From contig NZ_CP146516.1 of NCBI RefSeq assembly GCF_037081835.1, positions 1 to 64,000 of the forward strand: 64,000 bases of DNA. Direction: 5' to 3'. A program made the translations under genes and the position numbers. This document shows positions 11,687-20,870 of the stretch, one piece after another. Origin of the DNA: Spirobacillus cienkowskii. GTDB lineage: Bacteria; Bdellovibrionota_B; Oligoflexia; Silvanigrellales; Silvanigrellaceae. The first letter of the stretch is position 1. Each line of letters begins with the position of its first letter. Under the pieces are notes generated by a model. That model ran no database searches. It saw only the letters and a list, made by a program, of their open reading frames with translations, and was not told the origin of the DNA.

Positions 11687-12895
11687 TTATTTAACAGTTT
11701 TAGAAGTATAAAAAGCCTCAAATTTTTTAGGAGGATTGATATCTTTTGGAGGGCGTTCGTCTACAGGGAAAGTGCTTTCTAAAGAATTTAATACTAATGT
11801 ATCAAATTCTTTATTACCACTAGAAGAAATAATTTTAGGTTTACCAATTAGGTAACCATATTGATTAATTGTAAATTCAACTTTTGACTTTAAAGAGGCA
11901 GGAAAGCTTGTGCCTTCTGAAGTTAGCCAATTTAATTTTAATTGTCTTCCGATGTATGCTTTATAAGTATTATAACTTTTGCTACTTACTTTTCCTTCTA
12001 ACACTCCAGAAGGAGAGTCTGCAAAAGGATTGGCTGGGCTATCAGAAGGAGAAGCAAAAGGTGATTTATTAACCACATCTGGTGTATTTAACTTTCCATC
12101 TGGCTTTGTTTCGTCTTTGTTTCTAACTCCATCAGTTTTCATGCTACTACTTTTTCTTGTGTCTATTTCTTTTCTATTTAAAAAATCTTCTAATTTAACT
12201 TTTTGTTTATCTTTTTCTGGAATAGGCCCCAATGGTTTGTTGTTAAGTGTAATTTCCTTTTTTTCTTTTTTTTCCTCAGATTTTACAAGTTTTTTTTGTT
12301 CTTTAAATAATGCTTTTTCTGAATCGTCTTTAAATTTAATTTGATCTTCTATGCTTGGAGAAGTGTCGGGAGTAATATTTTTTGTAAGCTGTGGTAAATC
12401 TCGAATAGTTTTAGTTGCCTCAGTTTCACCAATTTCATCTGAGTTACTTTTTTGAGCTGTTTGAGAGTTATTGTCATTTATGCCAAATGTTACTTCTATA
12501 AATTCAATTTTTTTATTTTGCAGTTGCATAAAGTATGAGGCAATAAAAAATAAAATTATTAAGCAGCAATGAAGGGATAAAGAAATATAAAAATGATTTA
12601 ATTGAGGTTTATAAATTTCTTTTACTTCCTTTGGAGATAAAAACGGAATTTTAAAATTGCTATGTTTTATGTCTATTAAGGGTTGTTTTATTTTTAAATT
12701 TAAAGGAATTTCTGAGATTTTTATAAATTTATTGCTATTAAGAGGTTTATCATAAATACTATAATTAGAGTATCTAGAAAAGTAAATATGATTGTTTGAT
12801 GAATAATATGTTTTATTGTATTTAATCATATTGTTTTCATCAACATCAGGAAATTTATAATGATTTTTATTAATTAATTCATTTTTATTAATCAT
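11687..12895 (-). CDS. tolA: TolA/TonB-type energy-transducing protein
   Basis: Links inner-membrane TolQR to the outer membrane. Unusually, about 105 residues of predicted cytoplasmic, Asn/Tyr/Lys-rich sequence come before the single membrane segment (HCCLIILFFIASYFMQL). A long charged, Lys/Pro-rich periplasmic linker follows. The C-terminal domain (YIGRQLKLNW, VEFTINQYGYLIGKPKIISSSG, FDTLVLNSLESTFP) is of the TonB/TolA C-terminal type. Its position between tolR and tolB argues for TolA, although the C-terminal domain alone also fits TonB. The start overlaps the tolR stop, and TAATG links its stop to the next reading frame. Confidence 0.85.
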   Translation of the reverse strand: MINKNELINKNHYKFPDVDENNMIKYNKTYYSSNNHIYFSRYSNYSIYDKPLNSNKFIKISEIPLNLKIKQPLIDIKHSNFKIPFLSPKEVKEIYKPQLNHFYISLSLHCCLIILFFIASYFMQLQNKKIEFIEVTFGINDNNSQTAQKSNSDEIGETEATKTIRDLPQLTKNITPDTSPSIEDQIKFKDDSEKALFKEQKKLVKSEEKKEKKEITLNNKPLGPIPEKDKQKVKLEDFLNRKEIDTRKSSSMKTDGVRNKDETKPDGKLNTPDVVNKSPFASPSDSPANPFADSPSGVLEGKVSSKSYNTYKAYIGRQLKLNWLTSEGTSFPASLKSKVEFTINQYGYLIGKPKIISSSGNKEFDTLVLNSLESTFPVDERPPKDINPPKKFEAFYTSKTVK

Positions 12896-13338
12896 TTTTT
12901 ATCACGTTTATTGTCACCAACCATACCAATTCTATCAACACCGGCTTTTTGTGCTGCAGCCATAGCACTCATAACTTTTCCATAAGGGACTCCGTCATCA
13001 GCTCTAATAAATATAGAAGTCTGCTCTTTGTTTTTAAATGAATTTTTAATTTGGTAAACTAAATTATTTTCTTTTACAAGAGTTTTTCCTAAGTACATTT
13101 CACCTTTTTTATTAATAGAAAGTACAAGTGAGTCTGAAGATAAAGATAATGGTTTTGTATTTGATGTTTTAGGTAAATTAACATTGACTCCAGATATTGC
13201 AAATGGTGCTGTAACCATAAAAATAATAAGTAAAACAAGGCACACATCAACAAAAGGAGTCATATTAATTTCTAAAATTAAACTTGAGCTTTTTTGACTT
13301 TCTGAACTAAAATTTTCATTGTCAAGATGAAAAGACAT
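12892..13338 (-). CDS. tolR: TolR/ExbD-family proton-channel subunit
   Basis: Forms the stator with TolQ and converts the proton gradient into movement of TolA. A single N-terminal membrane segment contains the family signature INMTPFVDVCLVLLIIFMVT, with the conserved Asp. A small periplasmic domain follows (SLVLSINKKGEMYLG, TSIFIRADDGVPYG, AAQKAGVDRIGMV). 148 residues is normal. AGGAAA lies upstream of ATG 13338. It overlaps tolA by 4 bp, and tolQ lies 15 bp upstream. Confidence 0.93.
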   Translation of the reverse strand: MSFHLDNENFSSESQKSSSLILEINMTPFVDVCLVLLIIFMVTAPFAISGVNVNLPKTSNTKPLSLSSDSLVLSINKKGEMYLGKTLVKENNLVYQIKNSFKNKEQTSIFIRADDGVPYGKVMSAMAAAQKAGVDRIGMVGDNKRDKK

Positions 13339-13353
13339 ATTTAAAATTTCCTA

Positions 13354-14070
13354 TTATGTATTTTCATGATTTTCTGGTTTTATAGTGTAGTGTCTTTCTA
13401 AAATATTAATAAAATCAGCAGAAAATCCATCTAATAAAACAAGGTGTTGTTTGATTCTATTTATTAAAATATTGTAAAATACAACTGCAGGAATTGCAAC
13501 AAACAAACCTAAAGCTGTTGCAACTAAAGCTTCAGAGATTCCTGGAGCAACAGCAGCTAAACTCGAAGCTCCGCTAGAGCCGATATCGTGAAACGCTCTA
13601 ATAATTCCAATAACAGTACCAAAAAGTCCAATAAAAGGGCCAGCAGAAGAGCAAACGGCGAGTATACTTAAATTTGTTGCGAGGTTTGCTTCTTCAATCA
13701 TTTTTTGTCTTGAAAGCGTTCTTTTCACTGTATCAAAAACGATAGGGCTTGTTGCGCCACGTTTTTCTCGAGTTTGTAGCAATCGAATCATCTCGTTAAA
13801 TCCAGAACGAAAAACCTCGCGAGCTGGGCTATATTCCATATCTTTTACTCTTAAATTTAATTCAGAAAGGCTTTTTGCTTCCCAAAAACTACTTAAAAAT
13901 TTTTCAGATAAATAGTGCATTGTATTTAAAGTTCGCATTTTACTAATTATAACTAACCAAGCCCATACGCTCATACCTATTAATAAAATCATGATTGCCA
14001 TACCAATTGGTCCACCATTTAATATGATAGAAAACCAATCGATTTTTGATGAAACAATAGGATTATCCAT
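13354..14070 (-). CDS. tolQ: TolQ/ExbB-family proton-channel subunit
   Basis: Polytopic partner of TolR in the proton-driven motor. The first membrane segment is IGMAIMILLIGMSVWAWLVI; the second and third are in the conserved block ATNLSILAVCSSAGPFIGLFG to ALGLFVAIPAVVFYN, with VAPGISEALVATA between them. 238 residues is typical of TolQ. GGAAGG lies five bases upstream of ATG 14070. TolQ is preferred over ExbB because tolR, tolA and tolB follow. Confidence 0.93.
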   Translation of the reverse strand: MDNPIVSSKIDWFSIILNGGPIGMAIMILLIGMSVWAWLVIISKMRTLNTMHYLSEKFLSSFWEAKSLSELNLRVKDMEYSPAREVFRSGFNEMIRLLQTREKRGATSPIVFDTVKRTLSRQKMIEEANLATNLSILAVCSSAGPFIGLFGTVIGIIRAFHDIGSSGASSLAAVAPGISEALVATALGLFVAIPAVVFYNILINRIKQHLVLLDGFSADFINILERHYTIKPENHENT

Positions 14071-14094
14071 AAAAACCTTCCAGTAAATTATATT

Positions 14095-14808
14095 TCAAAT
14101 AGAAATTATTAAATCTTTTTGCACTGCAAATTGTAAAATTCTTTTAGCAATTTCTTCTTGAGTTGATTTTGTTGAATCTAAGGAAATCGCATCAGTTGCT
14201 GGCTTTAAAGGAGCGATTGATCTGTTTTCATCTCTCGTATCTCTTTCTTGAATTTCTTTTACCAATTCTTTTAAGTTTGAAGAGTGGCCATTTTGATATA
14301 ATTCTTTGTACCTCCTTTCAGCTCTTTCTGATATTGATGCGGTTAAAAATATTTTTAAAGGAGCATCAGGAAATACAATTGTCCCCATATCTCTTCCATC
14401 AACAACGGCTCCATGGTTATTAAGTACAATTTTTCTTTGAATTGGTAGTAATCTTTTTCTAATAAAATCTTCTTGAGCAAGTATGCTTGCTAATTGAGAA
14501 ACCACAGGAGTTTTAATTTCATCAGTCACTTCCCGTTCTCCAATAAAAACCCGACCATTCGAAGATTCTTGACGATATCTTTCGTTGATGAAAGATATAA
14601 ATCTTTCAATATTTTCAAAATCTTTTTCTGTTAAATTTGCTTCGTGAACAAGAAGAGCAAGAGTTCTATATATTGCGCCAGTTGTAACGTAAATCCAACC
14701 TAATTTTGCTGCAACTATCTTGGCTACTGTGCTCTTACCAGAGCCTGCTGGGCCATCTATTGTTATTACTTTTAGTTTATTGGATGGGTGGCTTTCAAAG
14801 TTTGTCAT
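14095..14808 (-). CDS. cmk: Cytidylate kinase
   Basis: Phosphorylates CMP and dCMP with ATP. The P-loop is GPAGSGKSTVAK near residues 19-30. The NMP-binding part includes YVTTGAIYRTLA, and the catalytic block has VVDGRDMGTIVFPDAPLKIFL. ERDTRDENRSIAPLKPA is the lid/nucleotide-binding region. 237 residues matches the family. AAAGGA precedes ATG 14808. It lies between accA and tolQ on the same strand with 9 and 24 bp gaps, so it probably shares their transcript. Confidence 0.96.
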   Translation of the reverse strand: MTNFESHPSNKLKVITIDGPAGSGKSTVAKIVAAKLGWIYVTTGAIYRTLALLVHEANLTEKDFENIERFISFINERYRQESSNGRVFIGEREVTDEIKTPVVSQLASILAQEDFIRKRLLPIQRKIVLNNHGAVVDGRDMGTIVFPDAPLKIFLTASISERAERRYKELYQNGHSSNLKELVKEIQERDTRDENRSIAPLKPATDAISLDSTKSTQEEIAKRILQFAVQKDLIISI

Positions 14809-14817
14809 AGTATTCCT

Positions 14818-15888
14818 TTATTGGAGATTTAAAGCAGCTTCAACACTCTCCCATGATTCATTCCACTCGGTGTTAATTGGTGTTTTAGAATTATAATGAG
14901 ATATTGGTGCCATGTTTTGAAATGCGCCAATTTTAAAGTATTTTTTCATTCGTTCATTTTTGAGATCATTATAACTCATATTACACAAACTATTTAAACC
15001 ACTTTCAATAACGTCGGCAATAGATTGAATAGCTTGCTTGCTTTTCCAATGAGCACCACCAAGAGGTTCTTTAATGATGCCATCAATAATCCCATTTTTT
15101 AGTGCTGTTTCTGCAGTAAGACCAAGAATATTTGCAGCTTTATCTGCTTGTGTTCCGTCTTTCCAGAGAATTGAAGCACATCCTTCAGGAGAAATTACAC
15201 TGTAAGTAGAATATTCCATCATATACGTTTTGTTGGCGACTCCAATTGCTAAAGCGCCGCCACTCCCTCCTTCTCCAATAACGACAGAGATGATTGGAAC
15301 CGAAAGAGCACTCATCTCCATGATATTTTTAGCGATAGCTTCACTTTGGCCGCGTTCTTCAGCATCCATACCGGGGTAGGCGCCAGGAGTATCTATAAAA
15401 GTAACAATTGGGAGTTTAAATCTCTCTGCTAATTGCATTATACGTAATGCTTTTCTGTAACCTTCAGGTTTTGGCATTCCAAAGTTTCTTTTCATATTTT
15501 CTTTAGTGCCACGACCTTTTTGATGACCAATTATTATTATTTTTTTATTTCTAAATATCGCAAGTCCAGTTACAATGGCTTTGTCATCTGCAAAACTACG
15601 ATCACCATGTAATTCAATAAACTCAGAGCATATTTGATTAATAATGTCTAACGTATATGGTCTATTTGGATGTCTTGAAAGCTGAGTGATTTGGTATGGA
15701 GTTAAGTTAGAGAAGATCTCTTTTGCTAGTATTTCAAATTTATTTTCAAGAATGGAAATTTCTTCGTTTAATTCTTTAGTATATTCTATTTTAAAAGGAA
15801 AAATTGAGGTTTGTTGTACCACTAGCCTAAGTTCTGAAATTCTATTGTATAGTTCTAGTAATGGTTTCTCAAGTTGAAGAATATCCAT
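14818..15888 (-). CDS. accA: Acetyl-CoA carboxylase carboxyltransferase subunit alpha
   Basis: With AccD, transfers carboxyl from biotin to acetyl-CoA to give malonyl-CoA, the first step of fatty acid synthesis. Crotonase-like carboxyltransferase motifs are clear: HPNRPYTLDII, ELHGDRSFADDKAIVTGLA, IGHQKGRGTKENMKRNFGMP, FIDTPGAYPGMDAEERGQSEA and VIGEGGSGGALAIG. At 356 residues it is slightly longer than E. coli AccA (319). It is first in the run accA-cmk-tolQRAB, so the promoter is probably in the divergent gap to the citrate synthase gene. Confidence 0.97.
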   Translation of the reverse strand: MDILQLEKPLLELYNRISELRLVVQQTSIFPFKIEYTKELNEEISILENKFEILAKEIFSNLTPYQITQLSRHPNRPYTLDIINQICSEFIELHGDRSFADDKAIVTGLAIFRNKKIIIIGHQKGRGTKENMKRNFGMPKPEGYRKALRIMQLAERFKLPIVTFIDTPGAYPGMDAEERGQSEAIAKNIMEMSALSVPIISVVIGEGGSGGALAIGVANKTYMMEYSTYSVISPEGCASILWKDGTQADKAANILGLTAETALKNGIIDGIIKEPLGGAHWKSKQAIQSIADVIESGLNSLCNMSYNDLKNERMKKYFKIGAFQNMAPISHYNSKTPINTEWNESWESVEAALNLQ

Positions 15889-15932
15889 GTTGTTTTCGCC
15901 TTCTTAAAGTGCTTGTATGACTCATTGAGTAA

Positions 15933-15947
15933 AGTTCATTACGAACT
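15933..15947. promoter_or_regulatory. Inverted repeat in the divergent accA/citrate synthase gap
   Basis: AGTTCATTACGAACT is a 5-bp inverted repeat around a 5-bp centre, in the 124-bp gap between divergent genes. Just before it, ACTCATTGAGT is another near-palindrome. Either could be an operator; no regulator is known from the sequence. Confidence 0.3.
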
Positions 15948-16012
15948 CTAAGCATTGTTTAAGTTGGTAGCAAAATTGAGCCTTTTGGTCAAAAGAACTG
16001 AGGTAGTTTAAA

Positions 16013-17176
16013 ATGAATCATTTTGACACATCTAAAAAACCAGAAGATATAAAGCAAAATATGCAAGATATTATTGTAGATACTACTGGTATAAGCTGGG
16101 TAGATGGTGATAATGGTCGTTTGTTTTATAGGGGAATTAATATTGCAGAGCTAGCTGCCCACGCTTCTTTTGAAGAAACAGCTTGGCTTTTATTGGTAGG
16201 AAAACTTCCAGATAAAATCAAATTAGATGCTTTTAGTTGGGGTCTTAGAAACATGTCCAGTTCTCAAGAAAAAATTATTAGAATTATAAAAGAATTCCCC
16301 CAGCATTCGAAGCCTTTATTAATTTTACAAACAGCTCTTGCTGCTTTAGCAAGTATTGATAGAAATGAAAATTATTTAGAAGAAGAAAACTTTATTGAAA
16401 AAGTGATGAGAATTATTGCGCAAACACCAGTAGTTTTATCAGCCGCATATAGGCATTATTTAGGAGTTCCATTACTGGAGCCACGATCTGATTTGTCGTT
16501 TGTTGAAAATTTTATTTATATGCTTTTTGGTAAAATTCCAACAAAAAACCAAAGTCGTTGTATGGAAATAGCTTTAATAATACAAATGGATCATGGTTTT
16601 ACTCCTTCTACTTTTATAGCTCGTTCGGTAGCTTCTACACAAACAAATTTTTATTCTGCAACAAGTGCAGCGGTTGGAGCTTTAACAGGAAATTTACATG
16701 GAGGAACTAGCGCTTTGGTGATTGAATTGATTAAAAATGCTAAAAACAGTGGTAATGTGAAAAATTATATTTATAATTTACTAAATTCTGGTGGAAAAGT
16801 TGTAGGTATGGGGCATAGAATTTATAAAACAATGGATCCTCGTGCTATAATCTTTAAAGATTTACTTTCTCAGTTAACAAGTAAAGATGAAAAAGAAAAT
16901 GACTTTAATATTTTATTAGAAATAGAACAAGTTGCTAGAAAATATTTTGAAGAAAAAATGTTACCAATATATGCAAATGTAGATTTATGGAGTGGAGCAG
17001 TATATAAAAAATTAGGAATACAGCCTGTTTTATATTCTGCAATTTTTGCTGCAGCAAGAATAGTTGGTTGGTGTGCACATATTTTGGAATTGAGGCAAAG
17101 CAATAAAATATACTATCCAGAATCTGAGTATGTTGGTTTTAAAGATATACCATATGTTCCTTTAGAACAAAGATAG
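16013..17176 (+). CDS. gltA: Citrate synthase, short form (or 2-methylcitrate synthase)
   Basis: Condenses acetyl-CoA with oxaloacetate to enter the TCA cycle. Catalytic regions are visible: DHGFTPSTFIARSVAST, LTGNLHGGTSALV (active His), GMGHRIYKTMDPRA (second His) and ANVDLWSGAVYKKLGI (active Asp). The N-terminal ISWVDGDNGRLFYRGINIAELA is typical. At 387 residues it is the short prokaryotic type, which includes 2-methylcitrate synthases, and sequence alone does not exclude that. GAGGTAG lies before ATG 16013. No prp genes are nearby, which favours citrate synthase. Confidence 0.92.
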   Translation: MNHFDTSKKPEDIKQNMQDIIVDTTGISWVDGDNGRLFYRGINIAELAAHASFEETAWLLLVGKLPDKIKLDAFSWGLRNMSSSQEKIIRIIKEFPQHSKPLLILQTALAALASIDRNENYLEEENFIEKVMRIIAQTPVVLSAAYRHYLGVPLLEPRSDLSFVENFIYMLFGKIPTKNQSRCMEIALIIQMDHGFTPSTFIARSVASTQTNFYSATSAAVGALTGNLHGGTSALVIELIKNAKNSGNVKNYIYNLLNSGGKVVGMGHRIYKTMDPRAIIFKDLLSQLTSKDEKENDFNILLEIEQVARKYFEEKMLPIYANVDLWSGAVYKKLGIQPVLYSAIFAAARIVGWCAHILELRQSNKIYYPESEYVGFKDIPYVPLEQR

Positions 17177-17191
17177 GTTTGGAGTTGTATT

Positions 17192-18685
17192 GTGATATTT
17201 GTATATGAAAAATTTCAATTAATAATTTATTATATATTGAAATTTTTTTTGTTTTTTATAAGAAGTAAAAAAGCAAAAAGATTTGTTGAACTTAGAAATC
17301 CAAAATTATTTTTTAGTAGTATAATTGAAGCAAAAAAAATAATTGATAATGATGTTAAAAACCAAATTGAATATGATGTTTTTTGGTTTCATGTTTCGAG
17401 TGCTGGAGAAATGGAGCAAGCAATTCCTGTAGCCAGAAAACTTAGCGAAAATTTAGGTGTTCGCTATTTCTTAACATATTACTCTCCTAGTGCAGAACCT
17501 TTTTTAAATAATTTCCCTTATAAAATTGGGTATTCCGGACTTCCTTTAGATAACAAAAAATATTTTAATTTGGCTTTAAATTCATTAAATATTAAAAAAA
17601 TATTTTTTGTTCGTTATGATTTATGGCCTTCTTTGTTTAATTCTTGTTTAGATAATAAAGTTGAGATTAATTTGATTTCTGCTACTTTAAATAAAAGCAG
17701 GGTTGGTTTTTTTGCTTTTTTAAGTGAATATATTAATAAAAATTACTATAAAAATATTACAAATATATTTGCTGTAAACAATCATGATGCCCAATATTTT
17801 ATGAAATTTTCTACAACTAAAAATGTTTTTTTAGCAGGAGATGCTAAGTGGTCTAGGGCTTTAGAAAGAGCAAATAATTCTTCAAAATTAAAAAACGATA
17901 AATTTTTTAATTTATTTTACTATTATTGTTTGTATAATAAGTTGATTTTGAATAAAAAATGCTTGGTTTTTGGTTCTCCTCATCAAATTGAAAATAATAT
18001 TGCTCTTCAATGTGAAGGAATTAAAGATAAAATTTTTATGATTTATGTTCCACACGAAACAGATCACAAAATTTGTAATAAGTTGTTGCATGATTTTTTA
18101 CAAGCAGGACTTAAAGTAGAGTTTTTTTCAAAAATTATCTTAAAATTAAAAGATTATTGTGAAAGAAAATCTATAGATATAAATGTAAATTATAATATTC
18201 AAGATAATATTATAGGATTTAAAAATTATAATAATTTAGATCTATTAAATAAAATCCAAAATTTTAATTTTGAATTTTTAGAAAATTACGAAATTATAAT
18301 TTTTGATAAAATTGGTTATTTAGCTGAATTGTATGAGTTAGGAGATATTGCTATAGTTGGAGGGGGCTTTGATGGTCAAATTCATAATGTTCTCGAACCA
18401 GCTGCTCATGGAATCCCTGTATTAATTGGTAACAATTTTTTAAAATCTTATGAGGCTAGTGAGCTTATAGAGCATGGTGCGGCAATTTCTTTTCAAAACA
18501 GCAATGACTTGTTTCAATTTTTAGTTCAGTGGGTTAGTTTGGAAGGGGAAGAAGTTGATGCCATGCATCCAGTGAAACGTCTGAGCTTAGCAAGAGACAG
18601 AGCGGTTAAGCTGTTTAAAAACATTCCTGATACAAGTGAAATTATCTTGAACACCTTTTTAAAGGGTAAGAAAAGTAGCAACTAG
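17192..18685 (+). CDS. waaA: 3-deoxy-D-manno-octulosonic acid (Kdo) transferase
   Basis: Adds Kdo from CMP-Kdo to lipid A precursor in the inner membrane, so it shows the cell makes lipopolysaccharide. An N-terminal membrane anchor (LIIYYILKFFLFFI) is followed by the GT-B fold. Motifs are FHVSSAGEMEQAIPV (conserved Glu), FFVRYDLWPSLF, and the C-terminal VGGGFDGQIHNVLEPAAHGIPVLIG. At 497 residues it is about 70 longer than the E. coli enzyme; the added material is AT-rich sequence between the two halves. The start is GTG 17192 with GGAG upstream. It follows the citrate synthase gene by 15 bp. Confidence 0.93.
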   Translation: MIFVYEKFQLIIYYILKFFLFFIRSKKAKRFVELRNPKLFFSSIIEAKKIIDNDVKNQIEYDVFWFHVSSAGEMEQAIPVARKLSENLGVRYFLTYYSPSAEPFLNNFPYKIGYSGLPLDNKKYFNLALNSLNIKKIFFVRYDLWPSLFNSCLDNKVEINLISATLNKSRVGFFAFLSEYINKNYYKNITNIFAVNNHDAQYFMKFSTTKNVFLAGDAKWSRALERANNSSKLKNDKFFNLFYYYCLYNKLILNKKCLVFGSPHQIENNIALQCEGIKDKIFMIYVPHETDHKICNKLLHDFLQAGLKVEFFSKIILKLKDYCERKSIDINVNYNIQDNIIGFKNYNNLDLLNKIQNFNFEFLENYEIIIFDKIGYLAELYELGDIAIVGGGFDGQIHNVLEPAAHGIPVLIGNNFLKSYEASELIEHGAAISFQNSNDLFQFLVQWVSLEGEEVDAMHPVKRLSLARDRAVKLFKNIPDTSEIILNTFLKGKKSSN

Positions 18686-18739
18686 GTAACTCCACTTGTG
18701 TTTGGATTTTTGAACCTTTTAAAAAAAAGAATATGAGTT

Positions 18740-20294
18740 ATGGTCGCTAAGCAGTTAGTCATTAATAGTACTTCGTATGAGACTCGCGTTGCTCTTATCG
18801 AAGGAGGGCAAGTTTCAGAGTATTATATTGAAAGAAGTCGAGATAGGGGAATAGTTGGGGGAATTTATAAAGGTAAAGTAATACGTGTTTTGCCTGGTAT
18901 GCAAAGTTGTTTTGTAGATATAGGTCTAGAAAGAGCTGCCTTTTTATATGGTGGAGACATTAAACCCGAAGGTCTTCAAGAACTACCTGAAGAGTTTGAT
19001 GATGATGGAAAATCAATTCATTCCTCTCAATCAGAAGATGATGACAATTTAGACAATGTAAATTCAAAGTCTTATCATAAGAATTACAAAATTTCTGATC
19101 TTGTTAAAGAAGGTCAAGAAATTTTAGTGCAGGTGGCTAAAGATGCGATTAGTACAAAAGGAGCTCGTGTTACAACGTATTTAAGCCTACCTGGACGTTA
19201 TGTTGTATTGATGCCAAGCATAAACCACATTGGTGTGAGTCGTAGAATTCAATGTGAAGAAGAGCGTGTACGTCTTAGGAGTATTGTCCAAAAAATAAAG
19301 CCTGATGGTGCAGGAATAATAGTAAGAACTGCAAGTGAAAACGTTCCAGAAGATAAAATTATTGCGGATATCGATTTTTTAGCAAAACTTTGGGAAACAC
19401 TTCGGATTAAAAGTTTAAAATCAAAATCTCCTTGTTTGGTACATGAGGATCTTGATCTCTGTTTTTAGAGCGACCCGAGATTTCATTTCTAGAGATTTAG
19501 ATAGAATAGTGATTGATGATAAAAAACGATACGAAGATTTAGTTAGGTTTTTAAATAGATTTAGCGTGAAACTAGGTGCTCAAGTTCAATTATATCAAGG
19601 AGAAACTCAGATTTTTGATGCCTTTGGAATAGAACAAGAAGTTTCTAGAGCATTAGGTTCAAAGGTTTGGTTAAAATCTGGTGGATATTTAATAATAGAA
19701 CAAACGGAAGCTTTAACAGCTATTGATGTCAATACCGGTAGATTTGTTGGAAATAAATCTTTAGGCGATACAATAGTTAAAACGAATTTAGAAGCAGTTA
19801 AAGAAATCGTGCAGCAACTTAGACTTAGGAACATTGGTGGAATCATTATTCTTGATTTTATCGATATGGATAGGACAGAAGATAGAGATAAAGTATTTCT
19901 TGCACTTGTAGAAGAACTTAAAAAAGACAAAGCTAAAACAACTGTTTTGAGAATTTCTGAAATGGGTTTAGTGCAAATGACCCGTAAAAGAACTGAAGAA
20001 AGTTTAATGCAAAAAATGACTATAGGCTGCCCTTATTGCGAAGGTAATGGTCATGTTAAAAGTCCTTCAACTATTTCTTATGAAGTGATTAGAGAGTTAT
20101 TGAGAGAGTTTAACCGTTCAAATAATGAAGGGTTTGTCGTTAAAGCTAACCCTCAGGTATCAGATAGACTACTAGAAGAAGATAAAATTTTTTTGGATGA
20201 ACTAAAATTAAAGTATTCAAAAAAAATTGTTGTCAAATCATACGTTGATTTTCACATTGAGCATTTTGAAATTGCGCCAATTCGTTTTGAATAA
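18740..20294 (+). CDS. rng: Ribonuclease G/E family, frame broken at TTT TAG (19463-19468)
   Basis: Single-strand endoribonuclease of rRNA maturation and mRNA decay. The first frame (242 residues) has the S1-like domain GIYKGKVIRVLPGMQSCFVDIG, the insert and LPGRYVVLMP, and stops at TAG 19466 right after HEDLDLCF. The second frame resumes with RATRDFISRDLDRIVIDD, then the catalytic DVNTGRFVGNK and IIILDFIDMD, and the zinc-link-like CPYCEGNG. Joining LCF to RATRD keeps the family spacing exactly. This needs a +1 shift at TTTT AGA: either one extra T in a run of five, or slippage of Phe-tRNA from TTT to TTT at a stop. About 517 residues is right for RNase G. bolA converges 12 bp downstream. Confidence 0.88.
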
Positions 20295-20306
20295 AAGTTT
20301 AAATTT

Positions 20307-20615
20307 TTATTCATGTTTATTAGTGCAAAAGGCAGATTTTTCTAAATTTTTATTTTTTTTCAGCCATTCTTCTTCTGTCATAACTTGCATTGAACACGCT
20401 TTTATAAGCATTAATTCTTCTGTGATAGTTTCATTAATTGCTCGATGTCTTGCTAAGAGAGATAAATTATCAAAATATTTCGATATGATCTCTATACGAA
20501 AATGTGACTCACTATTTTTTGAGCTATGATGAAGGTGGCTCTCATTTAACACGTTTAAAAAAATTGGATTGAATTTTGTAGTCAGTTTTTTTTCAATTTG
20601 AGTTTGAATATTCAT
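20307..20615 (-). CDS. bolA: BolA family protein
   Basis: Small KH-like protein of the BolA family; members act with monothiol glutaredoxins in iron-sulfur trafficking and in stress morphology. The core is typical: IEKKLTTKFNPIFLNVLNES, then HFRIEIISKYFDNLSLLARHRAINE (the FxxxxLxxRHRxI signature) and EELMLIKACSMQVMTEEEWL. An SESHF motif precedes the core strand. 102 residues is normal. No glutaredoxin gene lies nearby. The ORF on the opposite strand here is a shadow. Confidence 0.92.
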   Translation of the reverse strand: MNIQTQIEKKLTTKFNPIFLNVLNESHLHHSSKNSESHFRIEIISKYFDNLSLLARHRAINETITEELMLIKACSMQVMTEEEWLKKNKNLEKSAFCTNKHE

Positions 20616-20716
20616 TTATTTTGCTTGTTAACTCCGTAATGCTTAAAAAATTAGCTTTTAAAGTGCAAAATAACGAGAAGTAAAATTTTTTACGAATACA
20701 ATGTTTCAATAAAAAA

Positions 20717-20801
20717 TGGTGCGGACGAAGAGACTCGAACTCCCACGCCCAAGGGCTCTGGCTTCTAAGACCAGTGTGTCTACCAATTTCACCACGTCCG
20801 C
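20717..20801 (-). tRNA. tRNA-Leu (anticodon UAG), CCA encoded
   Basis: Acceptor stem GCGGACG pairs with CGTCCGC, followed by the discriminator A and encoded CCA (20717-20719). The anticodon stem CTGGT/GCCAG holds loop CTTAGAA, so the anticodon is TAG (reads CUA/CUN Leu). A long variable arm (AGCCCTTGGGCGT) and the T arm GGGAGTTCGAGTCTC complete a class II tRNA. Confidence 0.96.
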
Positions 20802-20870
20802 ATAAGGGCTGTTTATATTAGAATTACGTTAAGTGCAACTTTATTTTATTATAAAAAATTAAAAAAAAAT

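Noticed and set aside
11979-12344. 121-codon plus-strand ORF inside tolA
   Set aside because: Shadow of the low-complexity linker of tolA; Ser/Phe/Leu-rich, with no start context.
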